DNA from: an uncultured Lachnospiraceae bacterium
GTDB taxonomy: Bacteria; Bacillota; Clostridia; Lachnospirales; Lachnospiraceae
Direction: 5' to 3'
Assembly: GCA_910577645.1 (NCBI GenBank)
Contig: CAJTOL010000002.1
Span: 62,001 to 126,000, forward strand
DNA length: 64,000 bases
In this document: piece by piece, positions 50,393 through 58,951 of the stretch
How the letters are laid out: each line of letters begins with the position of its first letter
Numbering within the stretch: position 1 is the stretch's first letter
Notes under the pieces: generated by a model
What the model saw: the letters and a program-made list of their open reading frames with translations, nothing else
Databases searched by the model: none
What the model was told of the DNA's origin: nothing
Position numbers and translations under genes: made by a program

Positions 50393-52663
50393 ATGAGCAA
50401 GAAATCATTCATTATTCGGGTAATGGGGGTTCTTGCTCTCGTTCTTGTATTAATGGCAATTATTGTAATTTTAGAGCCGGACCGGCAGACCACGGGGATT
50501 ACCCGGGCCCGGGCCGCCAAGGCGGTGGCTCTTATGCTGGATTCCAGGGAAGAGGTGCTTAAATACAGGAAAGAGGCAGGAGGATCCCATTTTTCTCAAA
50601 AGGAGCAGAATAATTGGTATGTCCCTTACATGGACTATCTGTATGACAAGGGGATTTTATTGGAAGAGCTGACAGAGCCTACGGCTGCGGCGGCTCAAAA
50701 GGAAATTACCTATGAGGAGATAAGCCGTCTTACCAGGGCTATCCAAAAGCCTCTGGAAAGCTCTGTGGGGATGGTGCGTAAAAATCGCAGCCGCCCTTAC
50801 CCGGAGGAGGACTTCTGGCTTCTTTATGATAAGCTGGCGGAAGCTTTTGCATCAGAAGGGGAGGAAGGAGTCCAAACCCTGGATATCCTTTTATATGGCA
50901 CGCCTTCTAATATTCATCCGTCAGAGAGCTGGACGGCTTATACCAGCCAGGGAGATTTCCGGTTTGAGGGATTGGCTTTGGATACTTACATAGACTGCCA
51001 GATTCGGGTCATGGTACGGGGCAGTGAGATGATTGGGGTCAGAGAGCTTCTGTCAGAGAACATTACTTACGAAAACGTGTGGCTGGACGACAGCGGGACA
51101 GATACCTTTCAGGTACATCTGGGAACTGTGGCCCGGACCTTTTCCGGAGAGGGAATTGAAAATCTGGAGCAGTTTCAGAACAATCTGGTGGATCTGGAGT
51201 TAAAATCCGGAAAACTCACAAAGATTTCCGTTAAGAAAGATACCATTACCGGGACAGTCCTGGCAGTCAGGGAGGATGCCATTGAGATTGAGGGCTATGG
51301 AGAGATCCCTCTGGACTGGAATTTTAAAGTCCATAAAATATACGGGGAGTATGAGGAACAGAAGCTTTCCGACATTTTGGTGGGGTATGATATTCAAGAG
51401 TTTGTTACTTCCGGAGGGAAGCTGTGCGCGGCTCTTACCACCAGGGCCTTTGATGCAAAAAAGATCCGGGTACTCCTTTTGGATACAGGATTTCAGTCCC
51501 CTTTCCATCCTTCTGTGACCCTTACAGTGGATTCAGATTCCAGGCTTCTTTATGGGAAAAAGGAGGAAACTTTGAAAGCAGGCGAGAGCCTGACTTTAAA
51601 ACCGGACAGTAAATATTTAAAAGAAGGACGCCTTACCATTATTCCGGGGACGGATAAAGGACATACCGCTATTACTTCCATCTCCAGGGCTCAGGGGGTC
51701 CCGTCCTATCTGGGCAATATAGAGATTAAGAAAGAGGCGGAGGGACTTACTATTGTAAATGATCTTTATCTGGAAGATTACTTAAAAAAGGTAGTGCCCA
51801 GCGAAATGCCGGGAAGCTATGAATCAGAAGCCTTAAAGGTCCAGGCAGTCTGTGCCCGAACCTATGCTTACCGCCATATTTTAGGAAACAGCTACAGCCA
51901 GTACGGCGCCCATGTAGATGACAGTACAAACTTTCAGGTATACAACAATACTGAGGAATCGCCCAGGGCTTCTGAAGCGGTAAATGCCACCTACGGACAG
52001 ATGATGTTTTATGGAGAACAGGCGGTGGAAGCATTTTACTTTTCTACTTCCTGCGGCCATACTACAGATGGCAGAGCCTGGGGCGGGACCGGGGAAGCCA
52101 CCCCGTATCTGAAAGCCAGGGAGCTAAGAGACCGGAAAGAATGTCTGGACCTGTCCAGCAACGCGGCCTTTTCGGAATTTATAAAAAATAAAGATTATCC
52201 TGCCTACGATCAAAGCTTTCCTATGTACCGCTGGGAGGCAGAGATATCCGCCCGTACTTTGGAAGAGAAGCTGGGAGATTTGGGAAAAATTACCGGCATG
52301 GAAGTAAAAAAGAGAGGGGCAGGCGGCATTGCAGAAAGCATTGTCATTGAGGGAACGGCTGGTTCCAAAGAGCTAAAGGGCCAGACCCAGATCCGGAATG
52401 TTTTGGGAAGCAGCAGTTTGGAGATTAAGCGGAAGGATGGAAAGAGCCAAAGCGGATTTGCCATTTTGCCCAGCGCTTATATTTCCATAGAAAAGAGAAC
52501 GGGGACAGACGGCAGCATATCCTTTTATATTTATGGCGGCGGCTATGGCCATGGCGTGGGCATGAGCCAGAACGGCGCTCAGGGAATGGCAAAGGAAGGA
52601 AAAGATTATAAAACGATTTTAAACTTTTTCTATGAAGGAGCGGAGATACGGGAGAGCCGGTAA
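50393..52663 (+). CDS. SpoIID/LytB domain protein, long form
   Basis: 756 residues. One N-terminal helix (VMGVLALVLVLMAIIVILEP) anchors or exports it. Residues ~40-440 contain an SLH-like start and beta-rich repeats of no recognised family. The SpoIID domain fills ~445-755: LEDYLKKVVPSEMP (catalytic Glu), ALKVQAVCARTYAY, AFYFSTSCGHTTDGRAWGG (zinc-like Cys-Gly-His), and GGGYGHGVGMSQNGAQGMA near the end. SpoIID is a lytic transglycosylase for peptidoglycan remodelling in engulfment; classical SpoIID is only ~340 residues, so this is probably a vegetative or accessory version. Followed by a strong terminator. Confidence 0.9.
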   Translation: MSKKSFIIRVMGVLALVLVLMAIIVILEPDRQTTGITRARAAKAVALMLDSREEVLKYRKEAGGSHFSQKEQNNWYVPYMDYLYDKGILLEELTEPTAAAAQKEITYEEISRLTRAIQKPLESSVGMVRKNRSRPYPEEDFWLLYDKLAEAFASEGEEGVQTLDILLYGTPSNIHPSESWTAYTSQGDFRFEGLALDTYIDCQIRVMVRGSEMIGVRELLSENITYENVWLDDSGTDTFQVHLGTVARTFSGEGIENLEQFQNNLVDLELKSGKLTKISVKKDTITGTVLAVREDAIEIEGYGEIPLDWNFKVHKIYGEYEEQKLSDILVGYDIQEFVTSGGKLCAALTTRAFDAKKIRVLLLDTGFQSPFHPSVTLTVDSDSRLLYGKKEETLKAGESLTLKPDSKYLKEGRLTIIPGTDKGHTAITSISRAQGVPSYLGNIEIKKEAEGLTIVNDLYLEDYLKKVVPSEMPGSYESEALKVQAVCARTYAYRHILGNSYSQYGAHVDDSTNFQVYNNTEESPRASEAVNATYGQMMFYGEQAVEAFYFSTSCGHTTDGRAWGGTGEATPYLKARELRDRKECLDLSSNAAFSEFIKNKDYPAYDQSFPMYRWEAEISARTLEEKLGDLGKITGMEVKKRGAGGIAESIVIEGTAGSKELKGQTQIRNVLGSSSLEIKRKDGKSQSGFAILPSAYISIEKRTGTDGSISFYIYGGGYGHGVGMSQNGAQGMAKEGKDYKTILNFFYEGAEIRESR

Positions 52664-52684
52664 TCTGATGATCTCTGTTTTTTT

Positions 52685-52716
52685 CTGGCAGTGGTTCCCC
52701 CGCTGCCAGTTTTTTC
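52685..52716 (+). terminator. Rho-independent terminator
   Basis: CTGGCAG...CTGCCAG stem (52685-52709) followed by seven T. Ends the SpoIID-like gene. Confidence 0.9.
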
Positions 52717-52742
52717 AGTATTGCAGTGATCAGAGAAAGATC

Positions 52743-52764
52743 GTAAGCAAACTGTAAGCAAACT
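52743..52764 (+). repeat. 11-bp tandem repeat upstream of the ptsG promoter
   Basis: GTAAGCAAACT twice in a row, ending 15 bases before the -35 box. Spacing near one helical turn fits a regulator site, but no regulator is identified. Confidence 0.6.
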
Positions 52765-52779
52765 GAAACACAAAACATA

Positions 52780-52808
52780 TTGACAAAATTTCTATCTCCC
52801 GTTATACT
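52780..52808 (+). promoter_or_regulatory. ptsG promoter
   Basis: TTGACA (52780-52785), 17-base spacer, TATACT (52803-52808). Near consensus, giving a ~143-base leader before ptsG. Confidence 0.9.
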
Positions 52809-52818
52809 TTATATTAGT

Positions 52819-52925
52819 GTGTTACTGATAAAGAAGTTCTATCAGGCATAAACTACCTATAATATGGCAAAGCTTGCTATAGAAAGGGAGTTTATGCCTT
52901 TTTGCCGTCTATAGGTAGTTTATGC
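52819..52925 (+). promoter_or_regulatory. RNA antiterminator site and competing terminator in the ptsG leader
   Basis: GTTACTGATA...TATCAGGCA (52821-52848) forms the stem CTGATA/TATCAG and resembles the RAT sites bound by GlcT-type proteins. It overlaps the first arm of a terminator: GGCATAAACTACC (52845-52857) with GGGAGTTTATGCC (52886-52898), then TTTTT. So binding of the antiterminator would block termination. A third arm TATAGGTAGTTTATGC (52910-52925) is a perfect 16-base complement of 52846-52861. Confidence 0.85.
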
Positions 52926-52957
52926 TGCACAAATTTAAGCAAAGGCAGGTAAAAGAA

Positions 52958-55171
52958 ATGAAAGACAAGATTTTTGGTGTACTGCAGCGGGTTGGACGTT
53001 CCTTTATGCTTCCCATTGCGATTCTTCCGGTAGCCGGACTTCTGCTGGGAATCGGCGGTTCCTTTACCAATGGAACCATGATCAATGCGTATCATCTGGA
53101 AGCGGTTTTGGGGCCCGGCACAATGTTGAACAGCTTTTTAAACATTTTAAACAGCTGCGGAAACGTGGTGTTTGAGAATCTTCCTCTGCTGTTTGCCATC
53201 GGGGTGGCAGTGGGTATGGCAAAGCAGGAGAAGGAGGTGGCAGCCCTGGCCAGCGTTATCGCCTTTTTTATCATGCATACGGCGATTCATGCGATGCTGG
53301 TGCTTTCCGGCAAGCTGGTGACAGCTCCGGAGGTGATGGATGCTGCCGGTAATGCCTTAGTTGGTATGGTAGGTTCAGCAGAACAGACCGTAGGGATGCT
53401 GGACGGTTCCGTGACAAAGGTTCTGGGGATTTCTTCACTGCAGATGGGCGTATTTGGCGGCGTCATCGTGGGACTGGGAGTTGCGGCCCTTCACAACAAG
53501 TATTATAAGATTCAGCTTCCTCAGGTGCTGTCATTTTTTGGAGGAACCCGGTTTGTGCCCATTGTCTGCAGCGTGGCGTACATCTTTGTGGGGATTTTAA
53601 TGTATTTTGTGTGGCCGGTTATCCAGACAGGAATCTATAGCCTGGGAGCCCTGGTAAACAGCTCCGGCTATTTGGGAACCTGGATTTATGGAATTATTGA
53701 GAGAGCCCTGATACCCTTTGGCCTTCACCATGTGTTCTATATGCCTTTCTGGCAGACAGCCGTGGGCGGACAGCTGGAAGTAAGCGGACAGATGGTTTAC
53801 GGCGCTCAGAATATTTTCTTTGCTCAGCTGTCCCATGTGGGGGAAATCGCTCATTTCAGCGTTAATCCGGGAACCCGGTTTATGACAGGTAAATTCCCAT
53901 TCATGATCTTCGGACTTCCGGGAGCGGCTCTTGCCATGTATCAGGTGGCAAAGCCGGAGAAGAAACAGGCGGCAGGAGGCCTTCTGATGTCAGCGGCTCT
54001 CACAGCCATGCTGACAGGAATCACAGAGCCTTTGGAGTTTACTTTTATTTTTGTGGCGCCGTTTTTATATGCGGTTCACAGTGTTCTGGCCGGAGCAGCT
54101 TACATGTTGATGCACATTCTCAATGTAGGCGTGGGTATGACCTTTTCCGGCGGTATTATTGACCTTTTGCTTTTCGGTATTTTGCCCGGCGCAGGAAAGA
54201 CCAGCTGGTACTGGATCCCGATTGTGGGCGTGGCATACTTTGCCGTGTACTTCTTCCTGTTTAAGTATTTGATTCTGAAGTTTAACTTGAAGACGCCGGG
54301 GCGGGATGACAGCGAGGAGGTAAAGCTGTACCGAAGAAGTGACGTGGATGCAAGAAAGGCTTCCGGCGACGGACAATCATCTGTAGATGAGCGTTCCCAG
54401 ATGATTCTCAATGGCCTGGGCGGAAGAAAAAATGTGGTGGATGTGGACTGCTGTATCACCCGTCTGCGCTGTACGGTCAATAAGCCGGAGCTGGTAAACG
54501 AGGGGCTTCTAAAGAAAACCGGCGCTGCCGGAGTGATCAAGAAAGGCCAGGGCGTTCAGGTGATCTACGGCCCCACCGTTCCCAACATTAAGGCAGATCT
54601 GGTGGCTTACCTTCCGTCGGCTCCTGATGTGGAGTATCGTGAGGAGGAGCCTGCGGCAGAGGAAAATGAGGCAGGAGGAAATAATGGCGCAGAGAAAAAG
54701 GCTTCTGACGGAAAAAAGGTGCCTCTGTACAGCCCCTTTACTGGAAGGGTGGAATCCATTGAACATGCGCCGGATATAACCTTTGCCCAGAAGATGATCG
54801 GCGACGGATTTATGGTTATGCCCACTTCAGGGGAAGTGCTGGCTCCCTGCGATTTGGAGGTGGCGTTTGTATTTCCTACAGGCCATGCCATGGGATTAAA
54901 GACAAAAGACGGCATGGAATTTATGCTTCACATCGGTGTGGACACGGTAAAGCTGGAGGGAAAAGGCTTTGAGCCCCAGGTGAAAGACGGAGATCAGGTG
55001 AAGCGGGGAGAGTGCCTGCTTAAATTTGACCTGGAATATGTGAAAAATAATGCAGTGTCAGAGGCCTGCATGGTGATCTATACAGCTTTGCCGGAAGGCG
55101 CGTCTATTGCAGTGCCGGAGGAAAAGGAGCTGAAGGCTCTGGATTATGCCGCGGATCTGACAGGCGTGTAA
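52958..55171 (+). CDS. ptsG: Glucose-type PTS permease EIICBA
   Basis: 737 residues joining all three sugar-specific PTS domains. EIIC (~residues 1-410; MLPIAILPVAGLLLGIG, FGLHHVFYMPFW, GITEPLEFTFIFVAP) binds and moves glucose through the membrane. EIIB (~460-545) has the phosphorylated Cys in DCCITRLRCTV. After an acidic, Gly/Ala-rich linker, EIIA (~590-737) has His658 in FMLHIGVDTVKLEG. The start MKDKIFGVLQRVGRSF at 52958 matches family N termini; ATG 52922 lies in the leader's third arm and is not favoured. Controlled by the leader and the GlcT-type gene downstream. Confidence 0.95.
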   Translation: MKDKIFGVLQRVGRSFMLPIAILPVAGLLLGIGGSFTNGTMINAYHLEAVLGPGTMLNSFLNILNSCGNVVFENLPLLFAIGVAVGMAKQEKEVAALASVIAFFIMHTAIHAMLVLSGKLVTAPEVMDAAGNALVGMVGSAEQTVGMLDGSVTKVLGISSLQMGVFGGVIVGLGVAALHNKYYKIQLPQVLSFFGGTRFVPIVCSVAYIFVGILMYFVWPVIQTGIYSLGALVNSSGYLGTWIYGIIERALIPFGLHHVFYMPFWQTAVGGQLEVSGQMVYGAQNIFFAQLSHVGEIAHFSVNPGTRFMTGKFPFMIFGLPGAALAMYQVAKPEKKQAAGGLLMSAALTAMLTGITEPLEFTFIFVAPFLYAVHSVLAGAAYMLMHILNVGVGMTFSGGIIDLLLFGILPGAGKTSWYWIPIVGVAYFAVYFFLFKYLILKFNLKTPGRDDSEEVKLYRRSDVDARKASGDGQSSVDERSQMILNGLGGRKNVVDVDCCITRLRCTVNKPELVNEGLLKKTGAAGVIKKGQGVQVIYGPTVPNIKADLVAYLPSAPDVEYREEEPAAEENEAGGNNGAEKKASDGKKVPLYSPFTGRVESIEHAPDITFAQKMIGDGFMVMPTSGEVLAPCDLEVAFVFPTGHAMGLKTKDGMEFMLHIGVDTVKLEGKGFEPQVKDGDQVKRGECLLKFDLEYVKNNAVSEACMVIYTALPEGASIAVPEEKELKALDYAADLTGV

Positions 55172-55360
55172 AGTCTGGAGATACCTGTCTGACGGTAAAG
55201 CGTGCTCTTGTTCACTGAGGGTAAAAGTTTTACAGGACAAATTCAGAGAAATATGTTAATATAAAGTATGGCTTAGTTATGCGGCGCTGTTTGATTAAGA
55301 GGTTGTATGGCTGGGCCATATTTGTTCAAAAGAGTAATCAGTTGGCGGGGGATATGCAGT

Positions 55361-56185
55361 ATGTATCGTGTAATCAAGGTATTGAACAATAATGGCGTTC
55401 TGGTTTACGATATGAAGCGGGAGGAGGAGGCGATCCTTCTGGGAAACGGCATCGGATTTGGAAAGCGGGTAAATCAGCGCTTTGAGCGGGATGAGAATAC
55501 CAAGCGCTATACGATTGTAGACCGGGAGGAGAAAAAGAGAAGCGGCCGGCAGGTTTTAAGCGGTATGGATATAGAATTTTTGGAGCTGGCTGGCAGAATT
55601 GTGGAGCTGGCAAGGGCAGAGCTGGGAGAGCTAAACCCCAATATTCTGATTCCTCTGGCAGATCATATCGCAGTGGCCGTGGAGCGGATGCAGAATGGAA
55701 TTCTCCTGAAGAACCCCTTTCATGGAGATATCCGAATCCTTTATCCGGAAGAATATAAGATTGCGCTAAAGGGGCGGGATATGATACAGGAGTCCTCAGG
55801 CTGTATGCTGTGTGAGGATGAGGTGGGATATATTGCCCTTCATATCCGGGCCGGGCGGATGGATGAGAAGCTGGAAGAATCCCTTCAGATGATTACCGTG
55901 ATGCGGATGGTAGCATTGATGGTGGAAGAGTCTTTGGGAATCAAGCTGGATCCCCATTCCTTTATGTTTGAGCGGTTTATGGCCCATCTGCGCTATCTGG
56001 TGGCCCGGATCCGGGACGGGGAAGCCATAAGCCTGGATATGGATAAATATGCAAGAACACAATTTCCTGAGTCCTATGCCCTGGCAGAGCGGATCTGTGC
56101 CCGGCTGGGGGAAGAGCTTCACAGGCAGGTGCCCCGTGAGGCAGTAGGCCATCTGGGAATACATATTGAGAGACTGAAGGTATAG
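55361..56185 (+). CDS. glcT: BglG/LicT-family transcription antiterminator, probably GlcT
   Basis: 274 residues. N-terminal RNA-binding CAT domain (residues 1-~60; MYRVIKVLNNNGVLVYD, GFGKRVNQRF) then PRD1 (His in PLADHIAVAVERM and NPFHGDIRI) and PRD2 (His in YIALHIRAGRM and LGIHIERLKV). The PRD histidines are phosphorylated by HPr or by the EIIB domain to control dimer formation, linking antitermination to glucose uptake. ATG 55361 follows GGGGGA. Since it lies directly after ptsG, whose leader carries a RAT-like site, ptsG is its likely target. The 190-base gap before it shows only a weak promoter-like pair (TTTACA 55229, TATGTT 55252). Confidence 0.92.
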   Translation: MYRVIKVLNNNGVLVYDMKREEEAILLGNGIGFGKRVNQRFERDENTKRYTIVDREEKKRSGRQVLSGMDIEFLELAGRIVELARAELGELNPNILIPLADHIAVAVERMQNGILLKNPFHGDIRILYPEEYKIALKGRDMIQESSGCMLCEDEVGYIALHIRAGRMDEKLEESLQMITVMRMVALMVEESLGIKLDPHSFMFERFMAHLRYLVARIRDGEAISLDMDKYARTQFPESYALAERICARLGEELHRQVPREAVGHLGIHIERLKV

Positions 56186-56197
56186 CTGAAAAATTCA

Positions 56198-56226
56198 TTG
56201 ACAGCCCATAATTCCTATGCTATGAT
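56198..56226 (+). promoter_or_regulatory. rpsO promoter
   Basis: TTGACA (56198-56203), 17-base spacer, TATGAT (56221-56226). Transcript start near 56233. Confidence 0.85.
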
Positions 56227-56232
56227 AACTAA

Positions 56233-56321
56233 GTATGAGTAAACGCCAGGACTCAGCCGTCAGGAAGACTCCAACCACGGCTTGGTTTGCGGTAAGTTTT
56301 CGTTATAAGGAGGATTTTATT
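56233..56321 (+). promoter_or_regulatory. Structured rpsO leader, candidate S15 autoregulatory site
   Basis: An ~89-base leader with AGCCGT (56255) pairing ACGGCT (56277) and flanking CCA/TGG and CGC/GCG pairs, giving a junction-like fold just upstream of AAGGAGG. Ribosomal protein S15 represses its own mRNA through leader structures in several phyla. Confidence 0.45.
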
Positions 56322-56588
56322 ATGATTTCTAAGGAAAAGAAGGCAGCTATTATTGCAGAGTACGGAAGAAAGGCTGGGGACACCGGTTCACCTGAGGTTC
56401 AGATCGCTATCTTAACCGCAAGGATTACCGAGTTAACTGAGCACTTAAAGAGTAACCCCAAGGATCATCACTCCAGACGCGGCCTGCTGATGATGGTAGG
56501 TCAGAGACGCGGCCTGTTAGACTACTTAAAGAAGACGGATCTGGAAGGCTACCGTACACTGATCGAGAAGTTAGGCATCAGAAAGTAA
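56322..56588 (+). CDS. rpsO: 30S ribosomal protein S15
   Basis: 88 residues, normal length. Binds the central domain of 16S rRNA. Motifs AEYGRKAGDTGSPEVQIAIL, HLKSNPKDHHSRRGLLMMV and QRRGLLDYLKK. Start ATG 56322 after AAGGAGGATTT; an in-frame ATG at 56235 would add 29 non-family residues and is rejected. Followed by pnp, the common order. Confidence 0.98.
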   Translation: MISKEKKAAIIAEYGRKAGDTGSPEVQIAILTARITELTEHLKSNPKDHHSRRGLLMMVGQRRGLLDYLKKTDLEGYRTLIEKLGIRK

Positions 56589-56600
56589 TTTCGGTTCTGT

Positions 56601-56626
56601 TAGGGTGGAGATTTATCTCCGCCCTA
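56601..56626 (+). promoter_or_regulatory. Hairpin between rpsO and pnp
   Basis: TAGGGTGGAGA-TTTA-TCTCCGCCCTA, 11 pairs with one G-T, not followed by a T-run. More likely an RNA processing or stability stem than a terminator; in E. coli this interval is cut by RNase III. Confidence 0.7.
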
Positions 56627-56666
56627 CACTTGTATCATAGGAGTTTTTATTAAAAGGAGACACAAT

Positions 56667-58799
56667 ATGTTTAAAAGTTTCAGTATGGAATTAGGCGGCC
56701 GTACCCTGACCGTTGATGTGGGCAGAGTGGCAGCCCAGGCAAATGGCGCCGCATTTATGCACTATGGAGATACGGTAGTTCTTTCTACCGCTACCGCGTC
56801 CGATAAGCCCAGAGAAGGGATTGATTTTTTCCCTTTAAGTGTTGAGTATGAGGAAAAGTTATACTCTGTAGGAAAGATTCCCGGCGGCTTTAATAAGAGG
56901 GAAGGGAAGGCTTCTGAGAACGCCATCTTAACCTCCCGCGTAATTGACCGTCCTATGCGCCCCCTGTTCCCCAAGGATTACCGCAATGACGTTACGTTAA
57001 ATAATCTGGTTATGTCCGTAGACCCGGACTGCAGCCCGGAGCTTACCGCTATGCTGGGTTCTGCCATTGCGGCTACGATTTCCGATATCCCCTTTGACGG
57101 CCCCTGCGCCACCACTCAGATTGGCCTTATTGACGGTCAGCTGATTGTAAACCCCACCAATGATCAGAAGCAGGCTTCCGATATGGCGCTGACTGTGGCT
57201 TCTACCAGAGAAAAGGTAATCATGATCGAGGCAGGCGCCAAGGAAGTTGCCGAGGAGGTTATGCTGGAGGCCATTTTTAAAGCCCATGAGGTAAATCAGG
57301 AGATTATTAAGTTTATTGATACCATTGTAGCGGAATGTGGAAAGGAAAAGCACACTTACGAGAGCTGTGCAGTGCCGGCAGAGCTGTTTGCTGCAATTGC
57401 TGAGATTGTAACTCCCGAGGAAATGGAAGCGGCTGTATTTACCGACGAGAAGCAGAAGAGAGAAGAAAATATCCGGGGTATTACTGCCCGCCTGGAGGAA
57501 GCTTTTGCGGAGAACGAAGAGTGGCTGCCTTTACTTGGGGATGCCATTTACCAGTATCAGAAAAAGACTGTCCGCAAGATGATTTTAAAGGATCACAAGC
57601 GTCCTGACGGCCGGGGAATCAAGGAGATTCGCCCCCTGGCAGCAGAGATCGATCTGCTTCCCAGAGTTCACGGCTCCGGCATGTTCACCCGGGGGCAGAC
57701 CCAGATTTTAAATGCATGCACCCTGGCCCCCTTGTCTGAGGCTCAGAGATTAGACGGCTTAGATGAGAATGAGACTGCCAAGCGGTATATGCATCATTAT
57801 AATTTCCCGTCCTATTCAGTAGGCGAGACCAAGCCGTCCAGAGGACCGGGACGCCGTGAGATCGGCCACGGAGCGCTGGCAGAGAGAGCCCTGGTTCCGG
57901 TGCTTCCCAGCGAAGAGGAATTCCCTTATGCTATCCGTACCGTATCTGAGACTATGGAGTCCAACGGCTCTACTTCCCAGGCAAGCATATGCGCTTCCAC
58001 CTTGTCCTTAATGGCGGCAGGCGTGCCCATTAAGAGCATGGTAGCCGGCATTTCCTGCGGTCTGGTTACCGGGGAAACCGATGATGATTACATTGTCCTT
58101 ACGGATATCCAGGGCCTGGAAGATTTCTTTGGCGATATGGACTTTAAGGTAGGCGGCACTCACAAGGGAATTACCGCAATCCAGATGGATATTAAGATTC
58201 ACGGCCTGACCCGCCCCATTATCGAGGAAGCAATTGCCACCTGCCGTGAGGCCAGAATCTATATTATGGATAAAATTATGGCTCCGGTTATTTCTGAGCC
58301 CAGAAAAGAATTAAGCAAGTACGCGCCTAAGATCCGGCAGATCACCATCGATCCCCAGAAGATCGGCGATGTGGTAGGAAAGCAGGGTAAGGTAATCAAC
58401 AAGATTATCGAGGACACCGGCGTAAAGATTGATATTGAGGACACCGGCGCAGTCAGTGTATGCGGTACAGACGCAGATATGATTGAGAAGGCAATTCAGA
58501 TTATCAACAGCATTGTTACAGACATTGAGGCAGGTATGGTGTTTACCGGAAAGGTTGCCCGTATCATGAATTTTGGAGCTTTTGTAGAGCTGGCTCCCAA
58601 CAAGGATGGTATGATTCATATCTCTAAGCTGGCAGATCGCCGTGTGGGCAAGGTTGAGGATGTTGTCAACATTGGAGACGAGGTTACCGTAAAGGTTATC
58701 GAGGTGGACAAGATGGGCAGAATCAACTTAAGTATGCGGCCCAGCGATTTAGCCAAAAAAGAAGAAGCCAATGAAGGACATGGAGCGGATGCAGAATAA
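56667..58799 (+). CDS. pnp: Polyribonucleotide nucleotidyltransferase (PNPase)
   Basis: 710 residues, complete. A trimeric phosphorolytic 3'-5' exoribonuclease of mRNA decay. Two RNase PH domains (first with SVEYEEKLYSVGKIPGGF and RVIDRPMRPLFP; second with KRPDGRGIKEIRPL, GSGMFTRGQTQ, GRREIGHGALAERAL), then KH (IGDVVGKQGKVINKI) and S1 (FTGKVARIMNFGAFVELAPN) domains. Starts after AAAAGGAGAC. Confidence 0.98.
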   Translation: MFKSFSMELGGRTLTVDVGRVAAQANGAAFMHYGDTVVLSTATASDKPREGIDFFPLSVEYEEKLYSVGKIPGGFNKREGKASENAILTSRVIDRPMRPLFPKDYRNDVTLNNLVMSVDPDCSPELTAMLGSAIAATISDIPFDGPCATTQIGLIDGQLIVNPTNDQKQASDMALTVASTREKVIMIEAGAKEVAEEVMLEAIFKAHEVNQEIIKFIDTIVAECGKEKHTYESCAVPAELFAAIAEIVTPEEMEAAVFTDEKQKREENIRGITARLEEAFAENEEWLPLLGDAIYQYQKKTVRKMILKDHKRPDGRGIKEIRPLAAEIDLLPRVHGSGMFTRGQTQILNACTLAPLSEAQRLDGLDENETAKRYMHHYNFPSYSVGETKPSRGPGRREIGHGALAERALVPVLPSEEEFPYAIRTVSETMESNGSTSQASICASTLSLMAAGVPIKSMVAGISCGLVTGETDDDYIVLTDIQGLEDFFGDMDFKVGGTHKGITAIQMDIKIHGLTRPIIEEAIATCREARIYIMDKIMAPVISEPRKELSKYAPKIRQITIDPQKIGDVVGKQGKVINKIIEDTGVKIDIEDTGAVSVCGTDADMIEKAIQIINSIVTDIEAGMVFTGKVARIMNFGAFVELAPNKDGMIHISKLADRRVGKVEDVVNIGDEVTVKVIEVDKMGRINLSMRPSDLAKKEEANEGHGADAE

Positions 58800-58851
58800 A
58801 TAGTCCAAAAAGCGTCAAGGATGTTTTTACCGGATACTTGGTAATAAAAGG

Positions 58852-58924
58852 AGGATGTTGCAAAATGAAATAAGACGGTTTTCTGTTAGCCCTGTCCGTC
58901 TGGTTTCATTCTGCCGCATCTTCT
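58852..58924 (+). repeat. Inverted-repeat element, copy 3
   Basis: GATGTTGCAAAATGAAATAAGACGG (25 bases; 58854-58878) faces CCGTC...CATTCTGCCGCATC (58896-58920), matching at 20 of 25 plus wobbles, then TTCTTTGCTTTTT. It may terminate pnp. Same left arm as the copies at 11631 and 48752. Confidence 0.75.
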
Positions 58925-58951
58925 TTGCTTTTTACAGAAAAGGAAGACAGA

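Noticed and set aside
56235..56321. In-frame ATG adding 29 residues to S15, nearly leaderless
   Set aside because: S15 is 88-89 residues in the family, the real ATG has AAGGAGG, and the added residues are not protein-like.
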